From an uncultured Porphyromonadaceae bacterium (GTDB lineage: Bacteria > Bacteroidota > Bacteroidia > Bacteroidales > Muribaculaceae): DNA of 7,074 nucleotides. Below the pieces are notes generated by a model. The model was not told the origin of the DNA. It saw only the letters and a program-made list of their open reading frames with translations, and searched no databases. Numbering within the stretch: the first letter of the stretch is position 1; each line of letters starts with the position of its first letter. Position numbers and translations under genes: made by a program. This document shows positions 1 through 7,074 of the stretch, one piece after another. The stretch covers positions 1 through 7,074 of the forward strand of contig CAMWZB010000051.1 of the NCBI GenBank assembly GCA_947178655.1, given 5' to 3'.

Positions 1-2168
1 GTCACGGTCTTGACGGCCAGGCCGTCGGAGGCCCATGAGAATCCGTTGCCCGGGAATTCATATCTACGGGTGTACTCGCCGCCGTTGACGCTCACTTCCA
101 TCGAGCGCGTGTCCTGCGTCACGTAGAAGAACGTGATGTCGTACAGCCCGTCGGCCTCTACTGCGGCCGTACATTCGAGCGAGCCCTGTCCGTTGCCGAG
201 GAAGCCGGCCATCCTGCCGCCCGAGCAGTTGCCGCGGCTGTCTTCGTCGACCGTGGCCTGCCCTATGAGGCGGCCGGACTCGGCCTCTATGAGCAGACGT
301 GCGGGCTGGCGGTGGGGTGTCTCAGACAGACGTACGGTGAATCCGCCCGTCGCCTTCACGTCGACCGTGAGCTCATCGCCGGGGCTGACCGTGCGCTCCT
401 CGTAAGCTATGTCCGAGGGGCAGGTGCCGTCCTTGTATATCTGTGCGGTGCAGGGAGCGGTGATGAAGTCGAGCGCAACAGTCATCGTGCGCGCGTCCTT
501 GCTGATGCCTGCCACGTACCAGTCGTCGCCGCTGCGGCGTGCCATGCTGATGTGGCTGTCGGGCTCGGCCTCGATGCAGCGCGTCTCGTTCCAGGCCGCC
601 GGGAGCACCTTCAGCAGCGGTGCGGACGCGTTATAAATCATGTTCTCAGGGTAATCGCTCATGGTCTGCACGCCGCTCTCGTATATGGTGGCGAGCGCCA
701 CCTGATGCGCCCACGTGGTGGTGTGGCGTATCACGCCGTCTTTGCGCGCGAATTCAGTAGGCGTGTAGTCCATGGCGCCGATGACGTTGCGTGTCAGCGC
801 CAGCGTCACGTTGTGGTCGGCCGGAGTGGCAAGGTGGTTGAAGAAATACTGCTCGCCGCCGTACACCGCCTCCGACGTCACCAGATGCGGATAGGTGCGC
901 CTCAGTCCCGAGGGTTTGGTGCAGCCGTGGAAGTTCACCATCAGGCGGCACTCGGCGCATACCTTCAGCATAGTCTCGTATTTCTCCATGAACTCCTTGC
1001 TGTCGTTCTCGAAGAAGTCTATCTTGACTCCGGCGAATCCCAGCGCGGCCCAGTCGGAGAATATCCCGCGCATCTGCTCCTCGTCGTTGGTGAAGCGGTT
1101 CTGATGCGACCATATGAACACGCGCACGCCGCGGGCCGCCGCATAGTCGGTCACGTCCTTGAGGCGGTAGGTCGAGTAGTCCCAGCCCTCGTCGAGGGTG
1201 AAGTAGTCCCAGCCCATGACTGCGGCCTGGTCGATGAAGTGCTTCACGGTGTCGAAGTCGCGGCACTGGCTGCCGTCAAGGCCGCCCCAGTCCCATGACG
1301 AGAGTCCCGGCTTTATCCACGAGAGGTCGTCCATCGGGGTGGCGGGATTGAGATTGTCAACGAGGTTCGACTCGACCATCGACGTCAGGCTGCCGGCGTA
1401 GAGGGTGCGCCAGGGAGATGCGAAGGGGAGCGCGACAGTGACGCGGTCGGGGTTGCCGAATGTGAAGAGTCCCTTGTCACCGGCCGAGCCTGCAAAGAGC
1501 GACGAGGCGTGGTAGTCGCCGTTGACGGCCGCTTCGGTGATCATCACGTACGCATCGTCGCCGAGCGAGGTCTTGACCAGCACCGGAGCGCACATCCTGC
1601 CGTTCTCTATCGCCGCGGTGGCCTCCCAGTCGCGTGCCGGATACTGTGTGGAGTAGTCGGCCACGTAGCGTTCGCCCCAGCACGTGGCGAAGGCCGGTAT
1701 GCGCACCTCGCTCTGCTCTGCGAGCACTTCGGCCGAGCCTTCGCCGGGGAGTTCGTAGCGGTATGCCACGCCGTCGTCGTAGCTGCGCACCACCACGTCA
1801 AGTGTCGCGCCGTCCTTGCCGAAGGTGAAGCGCGTCTCGTTGCAGCGGTTGCGCTGTACGGAGAATTTTCCCGTGGGCATGGGGTAGGTCTCGTCGATGG
1901 AGCCGTCCTGCGATGTCATGAATGTCACTCTGGCGGTGAAGTCGGCCGTGGCAGTGCGCAGTCCCATCTTCGACGGGGCGACCAGCTCCCGGCCGTCGCG
2001 CAGCACGCGGTAGCAGGGCACGCCTTGGTCATCGACAGATATTTCGACCACATTCCTGCCGTCGGGCGAGGCCACACGCCCGGCATCGGTGGCGGCCGGT
2101 GCGCTTGTCCATACACTTGCCATGCCCAGCAGCACGCATGGCCACAATCCTGATTTTGCTGTTTTCAT
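1..2168 (-). CDS. Secreted GH97 family glycosidase (alpha-galactosidase/alpha-glucosidase type) with C-terminal CBM6/35-like module, 3' end outside window
   Basis: The frame stays open from ATG at 2168 to the left edge, giving 722 codons with the stop outside. Residues 1-25 look like a type I signal peptide (Lys2 and Lys5, hydrophobic 7-20, Ala-Pro-Ala at 23-25) with no lipobox, so a periplasmic enzyme is expected. Residues ~30-280 fit the GH97 N-terminal beta-sandwich, ~285-530 the TIM barrel (starting near W292-D-W294), and ~535-620 the C-terminal beta domain. Family landmarks are GVKIDFF (D384), HG..KP.G..RTYP (from H414), then E433 and E439. In the family, the two Glu six residues apart are a calcium ligand and the general acid. 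An Asp at the 384 position marks the retaining subgroup that includes B. thetaiotaomicron BT1871, an alpha-galactosidase; SusB-type inverting enzymes lack it. The D384-E439 spacing of 55 agrees with D415/E470 as I recall them for BT1871. From residue 623 a new module begins (IEAES, then CSGGRMAGFLG), resembling CBM6/CBM35 and cut by the edge. It has its own promoter. GH97 membership is firm; substrate is inferred. Confidence 0.93.
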   Translation of the reverse strand, partial: MKTAKSGLWPCVLLGMASVWTSAPAATDAGRVASPDGRNVVEISVDDQGVPCYRVLRDGRELVAPSKMGLRTATADFTARVTFMTSQDGSIDETYPMPTGKFSVQRNRCNETRFTFGKDGATLDVVVRSYDDGVAYRYELPGEGSAEVLAEQSEVRIPAFATCWGERYVADYSTQYPARDWEATAAIENGRMCAPVLVKTSLGDDAYVMITEAAVNGDYHASSLFAGSAGDKGLFTFGNPDRVTVALPFASPWRTLYAGSLTSMVESNLVDNLNPATPMDDLSWIKPGLSSWDWGGLDGSQCRDFDTVKHFIDQAAVMGWDYFTLDEGWDYSTYRLKDVTDYAAARGVRVFIWSHQNRFTNDEEQMRGIFSDWAALGFAGVKIDFFENDSKEFMEKYETMLKVCAECRLMVNFHGCTKPSGLRRTYPHLVTSEAVYGGEQYFFNHLATPADHNVTLALTRNVIGAMDYTPTEFARKDGVIRHTTTWAHQVALATIYESGVQTMSDYPENMIYNASAPLLKVLPAAWNETRCIEAEPDSHISMARRSGDDWYVAGISKDARTMTVALDFITAPCTAQIYKDGTCPSDIAYEERTVSPGDELTVDVKATGGFTVRLSETPHRQPARLLIEAESGRLIGQATVDEDSRGNCSGGRMAGFLGNGQGSLECTAAVEADGLYDITFFYVTQDTRSMEVSVNGGEYTRRYEFPGNGFSWASDGLAVKTV

Positions 2169-2195
2169 CGTTTGCGTCAGATTTTAGATTCTATG

Positions 2196-2203
2196 CAAAG
2201 GTA
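2196..2203 (-). promoter_or_regulatory. Bacteroidetes -7 promoter box for the GH97 gene
   Basis: On the minus strand this reads TACCTTTG, an exact match to the TAnnTTTG consensus recognised by the Bacteroidetes primary sigma factor. It lies 27 bases before the GH97 ATG at 2168, so transcription would start near 2190 with a leader of only about 20 nt. That leader has no Shine-Dalgarno sequence, which is normal in this phylum. A -33 TTTG is not found at the usual spacing of about 19-21 bp. The nearest, at 2229-2232, is 25 bp away and inside a direct repeat, so the promoter may need an activator. Confidence 0.6.
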
Positions 2204-2222
2204 CAGACCCTTTGTAGTAATG

Positions 2223-2259
2223 CATGTCCAAAATCGTGACATACATGTCTAAAATCCTG
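2223..2259 (-). repeat. Tandem 16-bp direct repeats with 21-bp period, candidate activator operator upstream of GH97
   Basis: On the minus strand the distal copy is CAGGATTTTAGACATG (2259 to 2244) and the proximal copy is CACGATTTTGGACATG (2238 to 2223). They match at 14 of 16 positions and are separated by 5 bp, so the period is exactly 21 bp, two helical turns. The proximal copy ends 19 bp upstream of the TACCTTTG box and occupies the -33 region. Tandem half-sites 21 bp apart, with one overlapping the upstream promoter element, is the known geometry of AraC-type activator sites. AraC-type DNA-binding domains also terminate the HTCS regulators that control Bacteroidetes glycan-use genes. The repeat is directly visible; the regulator type is inference, and no regulator gene lies in the window. 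Confidence 0.55.
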
Positions 2260-2313
2260 CACTATGCGCGGGTCTTTGCAAGATGTACGATTCTTTGGCC
2301 GCGGAGCCCCGGC

Positions 2314-2342
2314 AAAAGCCGCCGACCGGTCAGACCGGCAGC
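2314..2342 (-). terminator. Likely intrinsic terminator after truA
   Basis: Read on the minus strand, GCTGCCGGTC (2342-2333) can pair with GGTCGGCGGC (2327-2318) across a 5-nt loop. This gives a 10-bp GC-rich stem with three G-U pairs, followed at once by TTTT (2317-2314). It starts 19 bases after the truA stop codon, where a terminator for the speA-truA transcript would be expected, and it separates that unit from the GH97 promoter. The short T-tract makes it moderately convincing rather than strong. Confidence 0.5.
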
Positions 2343-2361
2343 GTGGAACCGACGCCCCGTA

Positions 2362-3123
2362 TTACTGCCATACAAGGGGATAGGGATACTCGACCGTCCA
2401 CAGGAACAGCGGCTCGCCGGGCATCGACGTGCCTGCCGCGCAGCGGTCCTTGCGCCCGAGGATGTCAAGCACGTCTCCGGGAGCCAGCTTGCCGCGGCCC
2501 ACGTCGACGAGTGTCCCCACGACGGCGCGCACCATGTTGCGCAGGAAGCGGTCGGCGGCAATCTCGAAGTACCAGCGGTCGGCATCCTCGCCGTCGATGT
2601 GGTGCCATGCGGCGCGGCGCAGGTCGCAGATATTGGTCCTGACGTCGGTGTGCAGCTTAGAGAAGGATGTGAAGTCGCGTCGGCCCACGAGCAGGGCTGC
2701 GGCGCGGTTCATCGCCTCGAAGTCGAGCGGGCGCCGGGTGTGCCACGACAGAGGTCCGGTAAACGGCGACCGTTCAGTGTGCACGAAGTAGCGGTACGAC
2801 CGCTCGGTGGCGTCGAAGCGCGCATGCGCGTCGGGGGCCACAGGTGCGAATCCCCGCACTGCTATGTCCGGTCCGCACAAACTGTTCACAGCTCTGGCCA
2901 GCCGGCTGTCAGGCTCCGTGGAGTCCGGCAGATCGGTGTGGGCAATCATCTGACGGGCATTGACCCCGGCATCGGTGCGTCCGGCGCCGGTTATGGCCAC
3001 GGGATGTCGCAGAATGGTGCTGAAAGCATCTTCGAGACGGCTCTGCACAGACTCTGCTCCCGGCTGACGCTGCCATCCGTGGAATGCCTCGCCGCGATAG
3101 CTCAGATTGATGAACCAGCGCAT
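2362..3123 (-). CDS. truA: tRNA pseudouridine(38-40) synthase TruA
   Basis: This 253-residue protein isomerises uridine to pseudouridine at positions 38-40 of the tRNA anticodon arm, in the cytoplasm. It opens with the family N-terminus (MRWFINLSYRGEAFHGWQ). The catalytic loop GAGRTDAGVNA carries the nucleophilic Asp at residue 51, equivalent to Asp60 of E. coli TruA. Further family blocks follow: RYFVHTERSPF, GRRDFTSFSK, and near the C-terminus FLRNMVRAVVGTLVDVGRGKL. Length is normal for the family. Asn55 replaces the His usually seen in GRTDAGVHA, a small departure. The frame stays open upstream to an ATG at 3237, but that start would overlap speA by over 100 bases and add a non-homologous leader. 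The ATG at 3123 begins exactly at the conserved N-terminus and lies 5 bases after the speA stop, with AAGG just upstream. It is probably co-transcribed with speA and is followed by a likely terminator. Confidence 0.95.
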   Translation of the reverse strand: MRWFINLSYRGEAFHGWQRQPGAESVQSRLEDAFSTILRHPVAITGAGRTDAGVNARQMIAHTDLPDSTEPDSRLARAVNSLCGPDIAVRGFAPVAPDAHARFDATERSYRYFVHTERSPFTGPLSWHTRRPLDFEAMNRAAALLVGRRDFTSFSKLHTDVRTNICDLRRAAWHHIDGEDADRWYFEIAADRFLRNMVRAVVGTLVDVGRGKLAPGDVLDILGRKDRCAAGTSMPGEPLFLWTVEYPYPLVWQ

Positions 3124-3128
3124 GAGCC

Positions 3129-5024
3129 TTATTTCTCGAGATAGGTGTACCCGAAGAGGCCCGAGCGGTAAGTGCTGATGAAGTCCCTGCCTTCTTCGGG
3201 AGTGATGGAGCCGGCTTTCATTGATGCGGTCACCCACGTTTCGAGGTTTCGCACAAGTTTCTTGGGATTGTACTGCACATAGTCGAGCACTTCGTCGACT
3301 GTTTCGCCTTCGATGATCTGATCAATCTCGTAGCGGTCTTTGTACACGCTGATATGGACGGCGTTCGTGTCGCCGAAGAGATTGTGCATGTCGCCGAGAA
3401 TCTCCTGGTAGGCACCGACCAGGAATACACCGATGTAGTATGGTTCACCCTGCTTGAGCGAATGTACCGGCAGAGCCGAGGCGGTGGAGCCTGCTGTTAT
3501 GAATGTGCATATCTTGCCGTCGCTGTCGCAGGTGATGTCCTGGATGGTGCATGTGCGTGACGGCTTCTCGTCGAGCCGCTGTATGGGTATTATGGGGAAT
3601 ATCTGGTCGATGGCCCATGAGTCGGGAAGCGACTGGAAAAGCGAGAAGTTGCAGAAGTATTTGTCGGGCAGCATCTTGGCTATCTTGCGGAGGTCCTCAG
3701 GCACATGCTTCATGCCGTCGGCTATCTCGCCGACCTCACGTGCGATGCTCCAGAAGAGTTTCTCTATCTGAGCGCGGGTGCGCAGGTCGAGCATGCCGAG
3801 GCTGAAGAGGTCGAGAGCTTCCTCGCGTATCTGAAGCGCGTCATGCCAGCTCTCGAAGAGACGCGACATGTCGAGATTGTCCCATATCTGATAGAGCTCG
3901 CGGGCGAGTTCGTGTGCGTCGTCGTTGATTGCCTCCGAGTCCTTCCAGGAAGGGAGCGAAGTGGTCTCGAGGACTTCGAAAATCAGTACGGAGTGATGGG
4001 CCGTGAGAGAGCGTCCGCTCTCGGTGATGATGTTGGGCTGCCGGAGATTGTTTTTGGTGCATACGTCGACGATGGCCGATACGGCATCGTTGGCATACTC
4101 CTGGATGGAGTAGTTCATTGAGCTTTCGCTGGAACTGCTGCGGGTGCCGTCATAGTCGACTCCAAGTCCGCCGCCTATGTCGATGAACTCAATGCCGAAT
4201 CCGAGCTTGGCAAGCTGCACGTAGAACTGTGTAGCCTCGCGAAGGGCGTTCTTGATGACGCGTATCTTGTTGATTTGGCTGCCGATGTGGAAGTGAATGA
4301 GCTTCAGGCAGTCTTTCATGTCGCGCCTGTCAAGGATGTCGAGCGCTTCGAGAAGCTCTGAAGAGTGCAGTCCGAATTTGCTTTGGTCGCCGCCGCTCTC
4401 GCTCCATTTGCCCGAGCCTGTGCTCGAGAGTTTGATGCGGATACCGACGTTGGGCCGCACCTTAAGCCGGCGCGAAATGTCGGCCACCATGCGGAGTTCG
4501 TTGAGTTTCTCGACGACGATATATATGCGTCGACCCATTTTCTGCGCCATCAGCGCCAGCTCGATGTATGACTCGTCCTTGTATCCGTTGCAAATGATAA
4601 GGGCGTTCTCGGCAATATTAGTGGCGAGGACTGCATGCAGTTCGGGCTTGGAGCCGGCTTCGAGACCGATGTTGAATTTCTTGCCGTACGATACGATTTC
4701 CTCCACCACCTGTCTCATCTGATTGACCTTGATGGGGTAAATCATGAAGTTCTGAGCTTCATAGCTGTACTGCTTCGAAGCCTGCTGGAAGCAGTTCGAG
4801 ATTTTCTCGATACGGTTGTCCAGAATGTCGGGGAAGCGTATCAGCAGAGGTGCGGAGATGTCGCGTATCTGAAGTTCGTCGACAACATCCTTCAGGTCGA
4901 CAGATGCGTATCCCTTGCGTGGAGTCACTTCCACGTGACCTTTCTCGTTAATAGAGAAATAGTTTCGGCCCCAACCGATAATGTTGTACAGCTCGGCGCT
5001 GTCCTCAATTCGCCATTTTCTCAT
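3129..5024 (-). CDS. speA: Biosynthetic arginine decarboxylase SpeA
   Basis: This 631-residue PLP- and Mg-dependent enzyme (EC 4.1.1.19) converts arginine to agmatine, the first step of putrescine and spermidine synthesis by the agmatine route. It is a fold-III (alanine racemase-like) decarboxylase. K99 in IYPIKVNQ is the expected PLP lysine. HFHIGSQ lies at 244-250, and the glycine-rich phosphate-binding IDIGGGLGVDYDGT at 281-294. SGRSLTAHH lies at 336-344. A helical insertion at roughly 370-470 is typical of long SpeA proteins. C499 in TCDSDG is the conserved active-site cysteine near the C-terminus, followed by FLVGAYQEILGDMHNLFGDT, a strong family signature. No signal peptide is visible, so it should be cytoplasmic. 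The start at 5024 begins directly at the conserved W..(D/E)DS..LY...WG..YF segment. Length and motifs are complete, with no frameshift. truA follows 5 bases after the stop. Confidence 0.97.
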   Translation of the reverse strand: MRKWRIEDSAELYNIIGWGRNYFSINEKGHVEVTPRKGYASVDLKDVVDELQIRDISAPLLIRFPDILDNRIEKISNCFQQASKQYSYEAQNFMIYPIKVNQMRQVVEEIVSYGKKFNIGLEAGSKPELHAVLATNIAENALIICNGYKDESYIELALMAQKMGRRIYIVVEKLNELRMVADISRRLKVRPNVGIRIKLSSTGSGKWSESGGDQSKFGLHSSELLEALDILDRRDMKDCLKLIHFHIGSQINKIRVIKNALREATQFYVQLAKLGFGIEFIDIGGGLGVDYDGTRSSSSESSMNYSIQEYANDAVSAIVDVCTKNNLRQPNIITESGRSLTAHHSVLIFEVLETTSLPSWKDSEAINDDAHELARELYQIWDNLDMSRLFESWHDALQIREEALDLFSLGMLDLRTRAQIEKLFWSIAREVGEIADGMKHVPEDLRKIAKMLPDKYFCNFSLFQSLPDSWAIDQIFPIIPIQRLDEKPSRTCTIQDITCDSDGKICTFITAGSTASALPVHSLKQGEPYYIGVFLVGAYQEILGDMHNLFGDTNAVHISVYKDRYEIDQIIEGETVDEVLDYVQYNPKKLVRNLETWVTASMKAGSITPEEGRDFISTYRSGLFGYTYLEK

Positions 5025-5104
5025 CGGGTCGTGTTTCTATTTGTGTATTTTATGGTTATGCGTATATATATTATTGGAACAATTCAGACATTAAAAATGC
5101 CATG
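5025..5104 (-). promoter_or_regulatory. AT-rich intergenic region, possible speA-truA promoter
   Basis: These 80 bases separate the penicillin-binding protein stop from the speA ATG and are clearly more AT-rich than the flanking genes, with an alternating TA run near 5062-5071. The position fits a promoter for speA-truA. I find no good TAnnTTTG box and no convincing hairpin terminator, however, so read-through from the upstream gene is equally possible. Confidence 0.25.
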
Positions 5105-7074
5105 TCAGTCGAAGGCTCCGGATATGACTTCCTTTACGGTTTCCTCCTCTTCCTGGTCGGGAGGGAGGGTGCCTTCGCACAGATTGAGTCCGGCCGGGAA
5201 CTCGAATTTCGCGGTCTGCGAGTAGGGTAGGGCCGGGTCGGCATATACCTTGGATATGTACTTGCCGTATATGGGGAGTGCCATCGACGCGCCCTGTCCC
5301 TGCGCCATGTTGTTGAAGTGGATATAGCGGTCCTCGCCTCCCACCCATGTGGCCGACACGAGGTCGGGGGTGAAGGCCATGAACCAGCCATCGGCGTTGT
5401 CGTTGGTGGTTCCGGTCTTGCCGCCGGTCTGTGCGGTGATGTTGTAGGGTGCGCGTCGCAGGCGGTTGCCGGTTCCGCTGTCCACTACGTTGAGGAGGAT
5501 GGACAGTATCCGCCAGTATCCTTTCCGTGTTATGACTTCAGTCTGCATGGGAGAGAAATTGCTGATTATATTACCGTTGGCATCGGCTATGGCGGTGACG
5601 TATATAGGATCCGAGCGCATGCCTTTGTTGGCGAAGGCGCTGTAAGCCGTGGCCATCTCGCGGACGGATACTTCGCACGGACCCAGACAGAGCGATTTCA
5701 CCGCCGGGAGCTGGTTGGTGATGCCGTAGCTGTGCATGCGCTTCACCAGTTCGGCAGGGCTGAGGCGGTCCATGATTCGGGCGGAAATCCAGTTGTTGGA
5801 GTTTGTGAGTGCCCATCTGAGGTCAACCATCTCTCCGATACGTGCGTGTCCGGTATTTCGGGGCTGCCATACGCGTCCGTTCTCATCATATAGTGTAGGC
5901 TGCTCGTTGAGCATGAGCGTGCAAGGAGTGAAGTCGTCAGTCTCGAGAGCATAAGTATACAGGAACGGCTTGATGGTCGAGCCTATCTGACGGCGGCCTG
6001 TCGATACCATGTCGTACTGGAAGAATCGGAAGTCCGGTCCTCCGACATATGCTTTTACGAATCCTGTAGTCGGGTCCATGGACATGAATCCGGTGCGGAG
6101 GAACGACTTTGAGTACAGGAGCGAGTCGCGAGGGGTCATGGTGGTGTCCACCGGGCCGTCATAGCTGAATACGGTCATGTCGAAGGGCTGGTTGAACTCG
6201 GCAGTCAGCTCTTCGTCCGAGAGTCCGCGCAGACGGGCCACTCGTCCGCGTTCGCTCTGCTTGATGGCGTTCGCAATCAGTTTGGCACGCATGGCGTCGG
6301 ACAGCTCCAAACGGCTGGTTGTGTAAGGTGCCGATGACTGGCCTTTTTTCTCCTTGAAGAACTGCTGCTGAAGCGACTTCATGTGGTCGTGGACTGCCTC
6401 TTCGGCGTATGTCTGCATGCGGGAGTCAATAGTGGTGTATATTTTCAGGCCGTCGTTGTATATGTCGTACTTTGTGCCGTCGGGCTTACGGTTCTTTTCA
6501 ATCCATCCGAAGAGCGGATTCGTGGCCCAGGCGATTGAGTCGTCCACATATTTCTGACGGTCCCATGATGGATAGTCAGACCGCACGGGCTTCTTGGCGG
6601 AGAGTATCCGGCGCAGCTCTTCGCGGAAGTATGGCGCCAGGCCGTCCTTGTGGTCCACGCGCTTGAAGTCGAGAGTCAGGGGCTCGGCTTTCAGGCGCTC
6701 GAGTTCGTCCTTGGACAGCATGTCGGCCTTGTACATCTGCTCGAGCACGACGTTGCGGCGCTGGAGAGTTCGCTCGGGCTTTCGGACGGGATTGAAGTAG
6801 GACGGATTTTTCACCATGCCCACGAGAGTGGCGGCTTCAAGGGTGTTCAGCTCCGAAGCCTCTTTGTTGAAGTATACCTTGGCGGCGCTCTTGATGCCCA
6901 CGGCATTGTAGAGGAAGTCGAACTGGTTGAGATACATCTTGAGAATTTCTTCCTTGGAGTAGTATCGCTCCAGTTTGATGGCTATCATCCATTCGATGGG
7001 CTTCTGCATGGCACGGGCCATCAGGCCTGAAGTGGGAGGCGTGTAGAGCTGCTTGGCGAGCTGCTGTGTGATGG
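5105..7074 (-). CDS. mrcA: Class A penicillin-binding protein (PBP1A-type glycosyltransferase/transpeptidase), 5' end outside window
   Basis: The enzyme polymerises lipid II into glycan strands and cross-links the peptides on the outer face of the inner membrane. The frame enters from the right edge already inside the GT51 domain, with ITQQLAKQLYT encoded at 7040-7072. An internal ATG at 7021 is not the true start. The membrane anchor and the first catalytic Glu motif therefore lie outside; I estimate a little over 100 residues missing. Within the window, the KPIEWMIAIKLERYYSKEEILKMYLN-type block carries the second GT51 glutamate (codon 6992-6994). The transpeptidase domain has all three motifs: GSTIKPF, with nucleophilic Ser at codon 5978-5980 and Lys at 5969-5971; SNN, with Ser at codon 5798-5800; and KTGTTND, with Lys at codon 5417-5419 and the usual downstream DGWF. 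The protein ends in a short acidic tail (EEEE) with no PASTA domain. Both activities look intact. The symbol follows the E. coli naming. Confidence 0.95.
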   Translation of the reverse strand, partial: ITQQLAKQLYTPPTSGLMARAMQKPIEWMIAIKLERYYSKEEILKMYLNQFDFLYNAVGIKSAAKVYFNKEASELNTLEAATLVGMVKNPSYFNPVRKPERTLQRRNVVLEQMYKADMLSKDELERLKAEPLTLDFKRVDHKDGLAPYFREELRRILSAKKPVRSDYPSWDRQKYVDDSIAWATNPLFGWIEKNRKPDGTKYDIYNDGLKIYTTIDSRMQTYAEEAVHDHMKSLQQQFFKEKKGQSSAPYTTSRLELSDAMRAKLIANAIKQSERGRVARLRGLSDEELTAEFNQPFDMTVFSYDGPVDTTMTPRDSLLYSKSFLRTGFMSMDPTTGFVKAYVGGPDFRFFQYDMVSTGRRQIGSTIKPFLYTYALETDDFTPCTLMLNEQPTLYDENGRVWQPRNTGHARIGEMVDLRWALTNSNNWISARIMDRLSPAELVKRMHSYGITNQLPAVKSLCLGPCEVSVREMATAYSAFANKGMRSDPIYVTAIADANGNIISNFSPMQTEVITRKGYWRILSILLNVVDSGTGNRLRRAPYNITAQTGGKTGTTNDNADGWFMAFTPDLVSATWVGGEDRYIHFNNMAQGQGASMALPIYGKYISKVYADPALPYSQTAKFEFPAGLNLCEGTLPPDQEEEETVKEVISGAFD

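Noticed and set aside
312..1298. 328-codon open frame on the plus strand
   Set aside because: It lies entirely antisense to the well-supported GH97 gene, its translation is rich in Val, Ala, His and Arg with no recognisable domain, and it arises from GC-biased third positions of the real gene.
2204..2277. Inverted AGACCC / GGGTCT hexamers flanking the direct repeats
   Set aside because: Six-base matches some 60 bp apart are expected by chance and show no extended symmetry, so they are not called as an operator.
2224..3144. 306-codon open frame on the plus strand
   Set aside because: It is antisense to truA and the intergenic region. Its N-terminal repeated peptide is only the 21-bp operator-like repeat read in frame, and no domain is visible.
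3124..3237. Upstream ATG extending truA to 291 residues
   Set aside because: The extension overlaps the 3' end of speA out of frame, and the added residues do not resemble TruA. The conserved N-terminus starts at the ATG at 3123.
5062..5072. Alternating TA run before speA as a promoter core
   Set aside because: It does not match the Bacteroidetes TAnnTTTG box, and low-complexity AT sequence alone is weak evidence. It is only mentioned within the intergenic entry.
5105..7021. Penicillin-binding protein starting at ATG 7021
   Set aside because: The codons upstream of this ATG continue in frame with the GT51 motif ITQQLAKQL to the window edge, so the ATG is internal and the gene is 5'-partial.

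Overview
The window reads as an ordinary chromosomal segment of a Bacteroidales bacterium. The signs are a glycoside hydrolase family 97 (GH97) enzyme, a family typical of Bacteroidetes, a TAnnTTTG-type promoter, and starts with little or no Shine-Dalgarno sequence. The high GC content, with mostly G/C third codon positions in the left half, would suit a gut or Muribaculaceae-type lineage, but that placement is inference. All four genes lie on the minus strand, so transcription runs from right to left.

From right to left, the window holds four genes. (1) The 3' part of a class A penicillin-binding protein, a bifunctional peptidoglycan glycosyltransferase/transpeptidase, is cut by the right edge. 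(2) After an AT-rich 80-bp gap comes speA, a complete biosynthetic arginine decarboxylase. (3) Five bases after the speA stop begins truA, a complete tRNA pseudouridine synthase, probably co-transcribed with speA. (4) After a 193-bp intergenic region comes a secreted GH97 glycosidase with a C-terminal carbohydrate-binding-like module, cut by the left edge. The first three are housekeeping genes for cell wall synthesis, polyamine synthesis and tRNA modification. The fourth is a carbohydrate-utilisation gene with its own promoter.

The most informative non-coding stretch is 2169-2361. Reading leftwards it holds a likely intrinsic terminator just after truA, a pair of 16-bp near-identical direct repeats with an exact 21-bp period, and a Bacteroidetes -7 box (TACCTTTG) about 28 bases before the GH97 start. 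The repeats sit where a -33 element should be. This layout resembles tandem half-sites for an AraC-type or hybrid two-component (HTCS) activator. I see no RNA genes, mobile elements, CRISPR arrays or clearly novel multi-gene system. The large plus-strand open frames are shadows of the GC-rich minus-strand genes.
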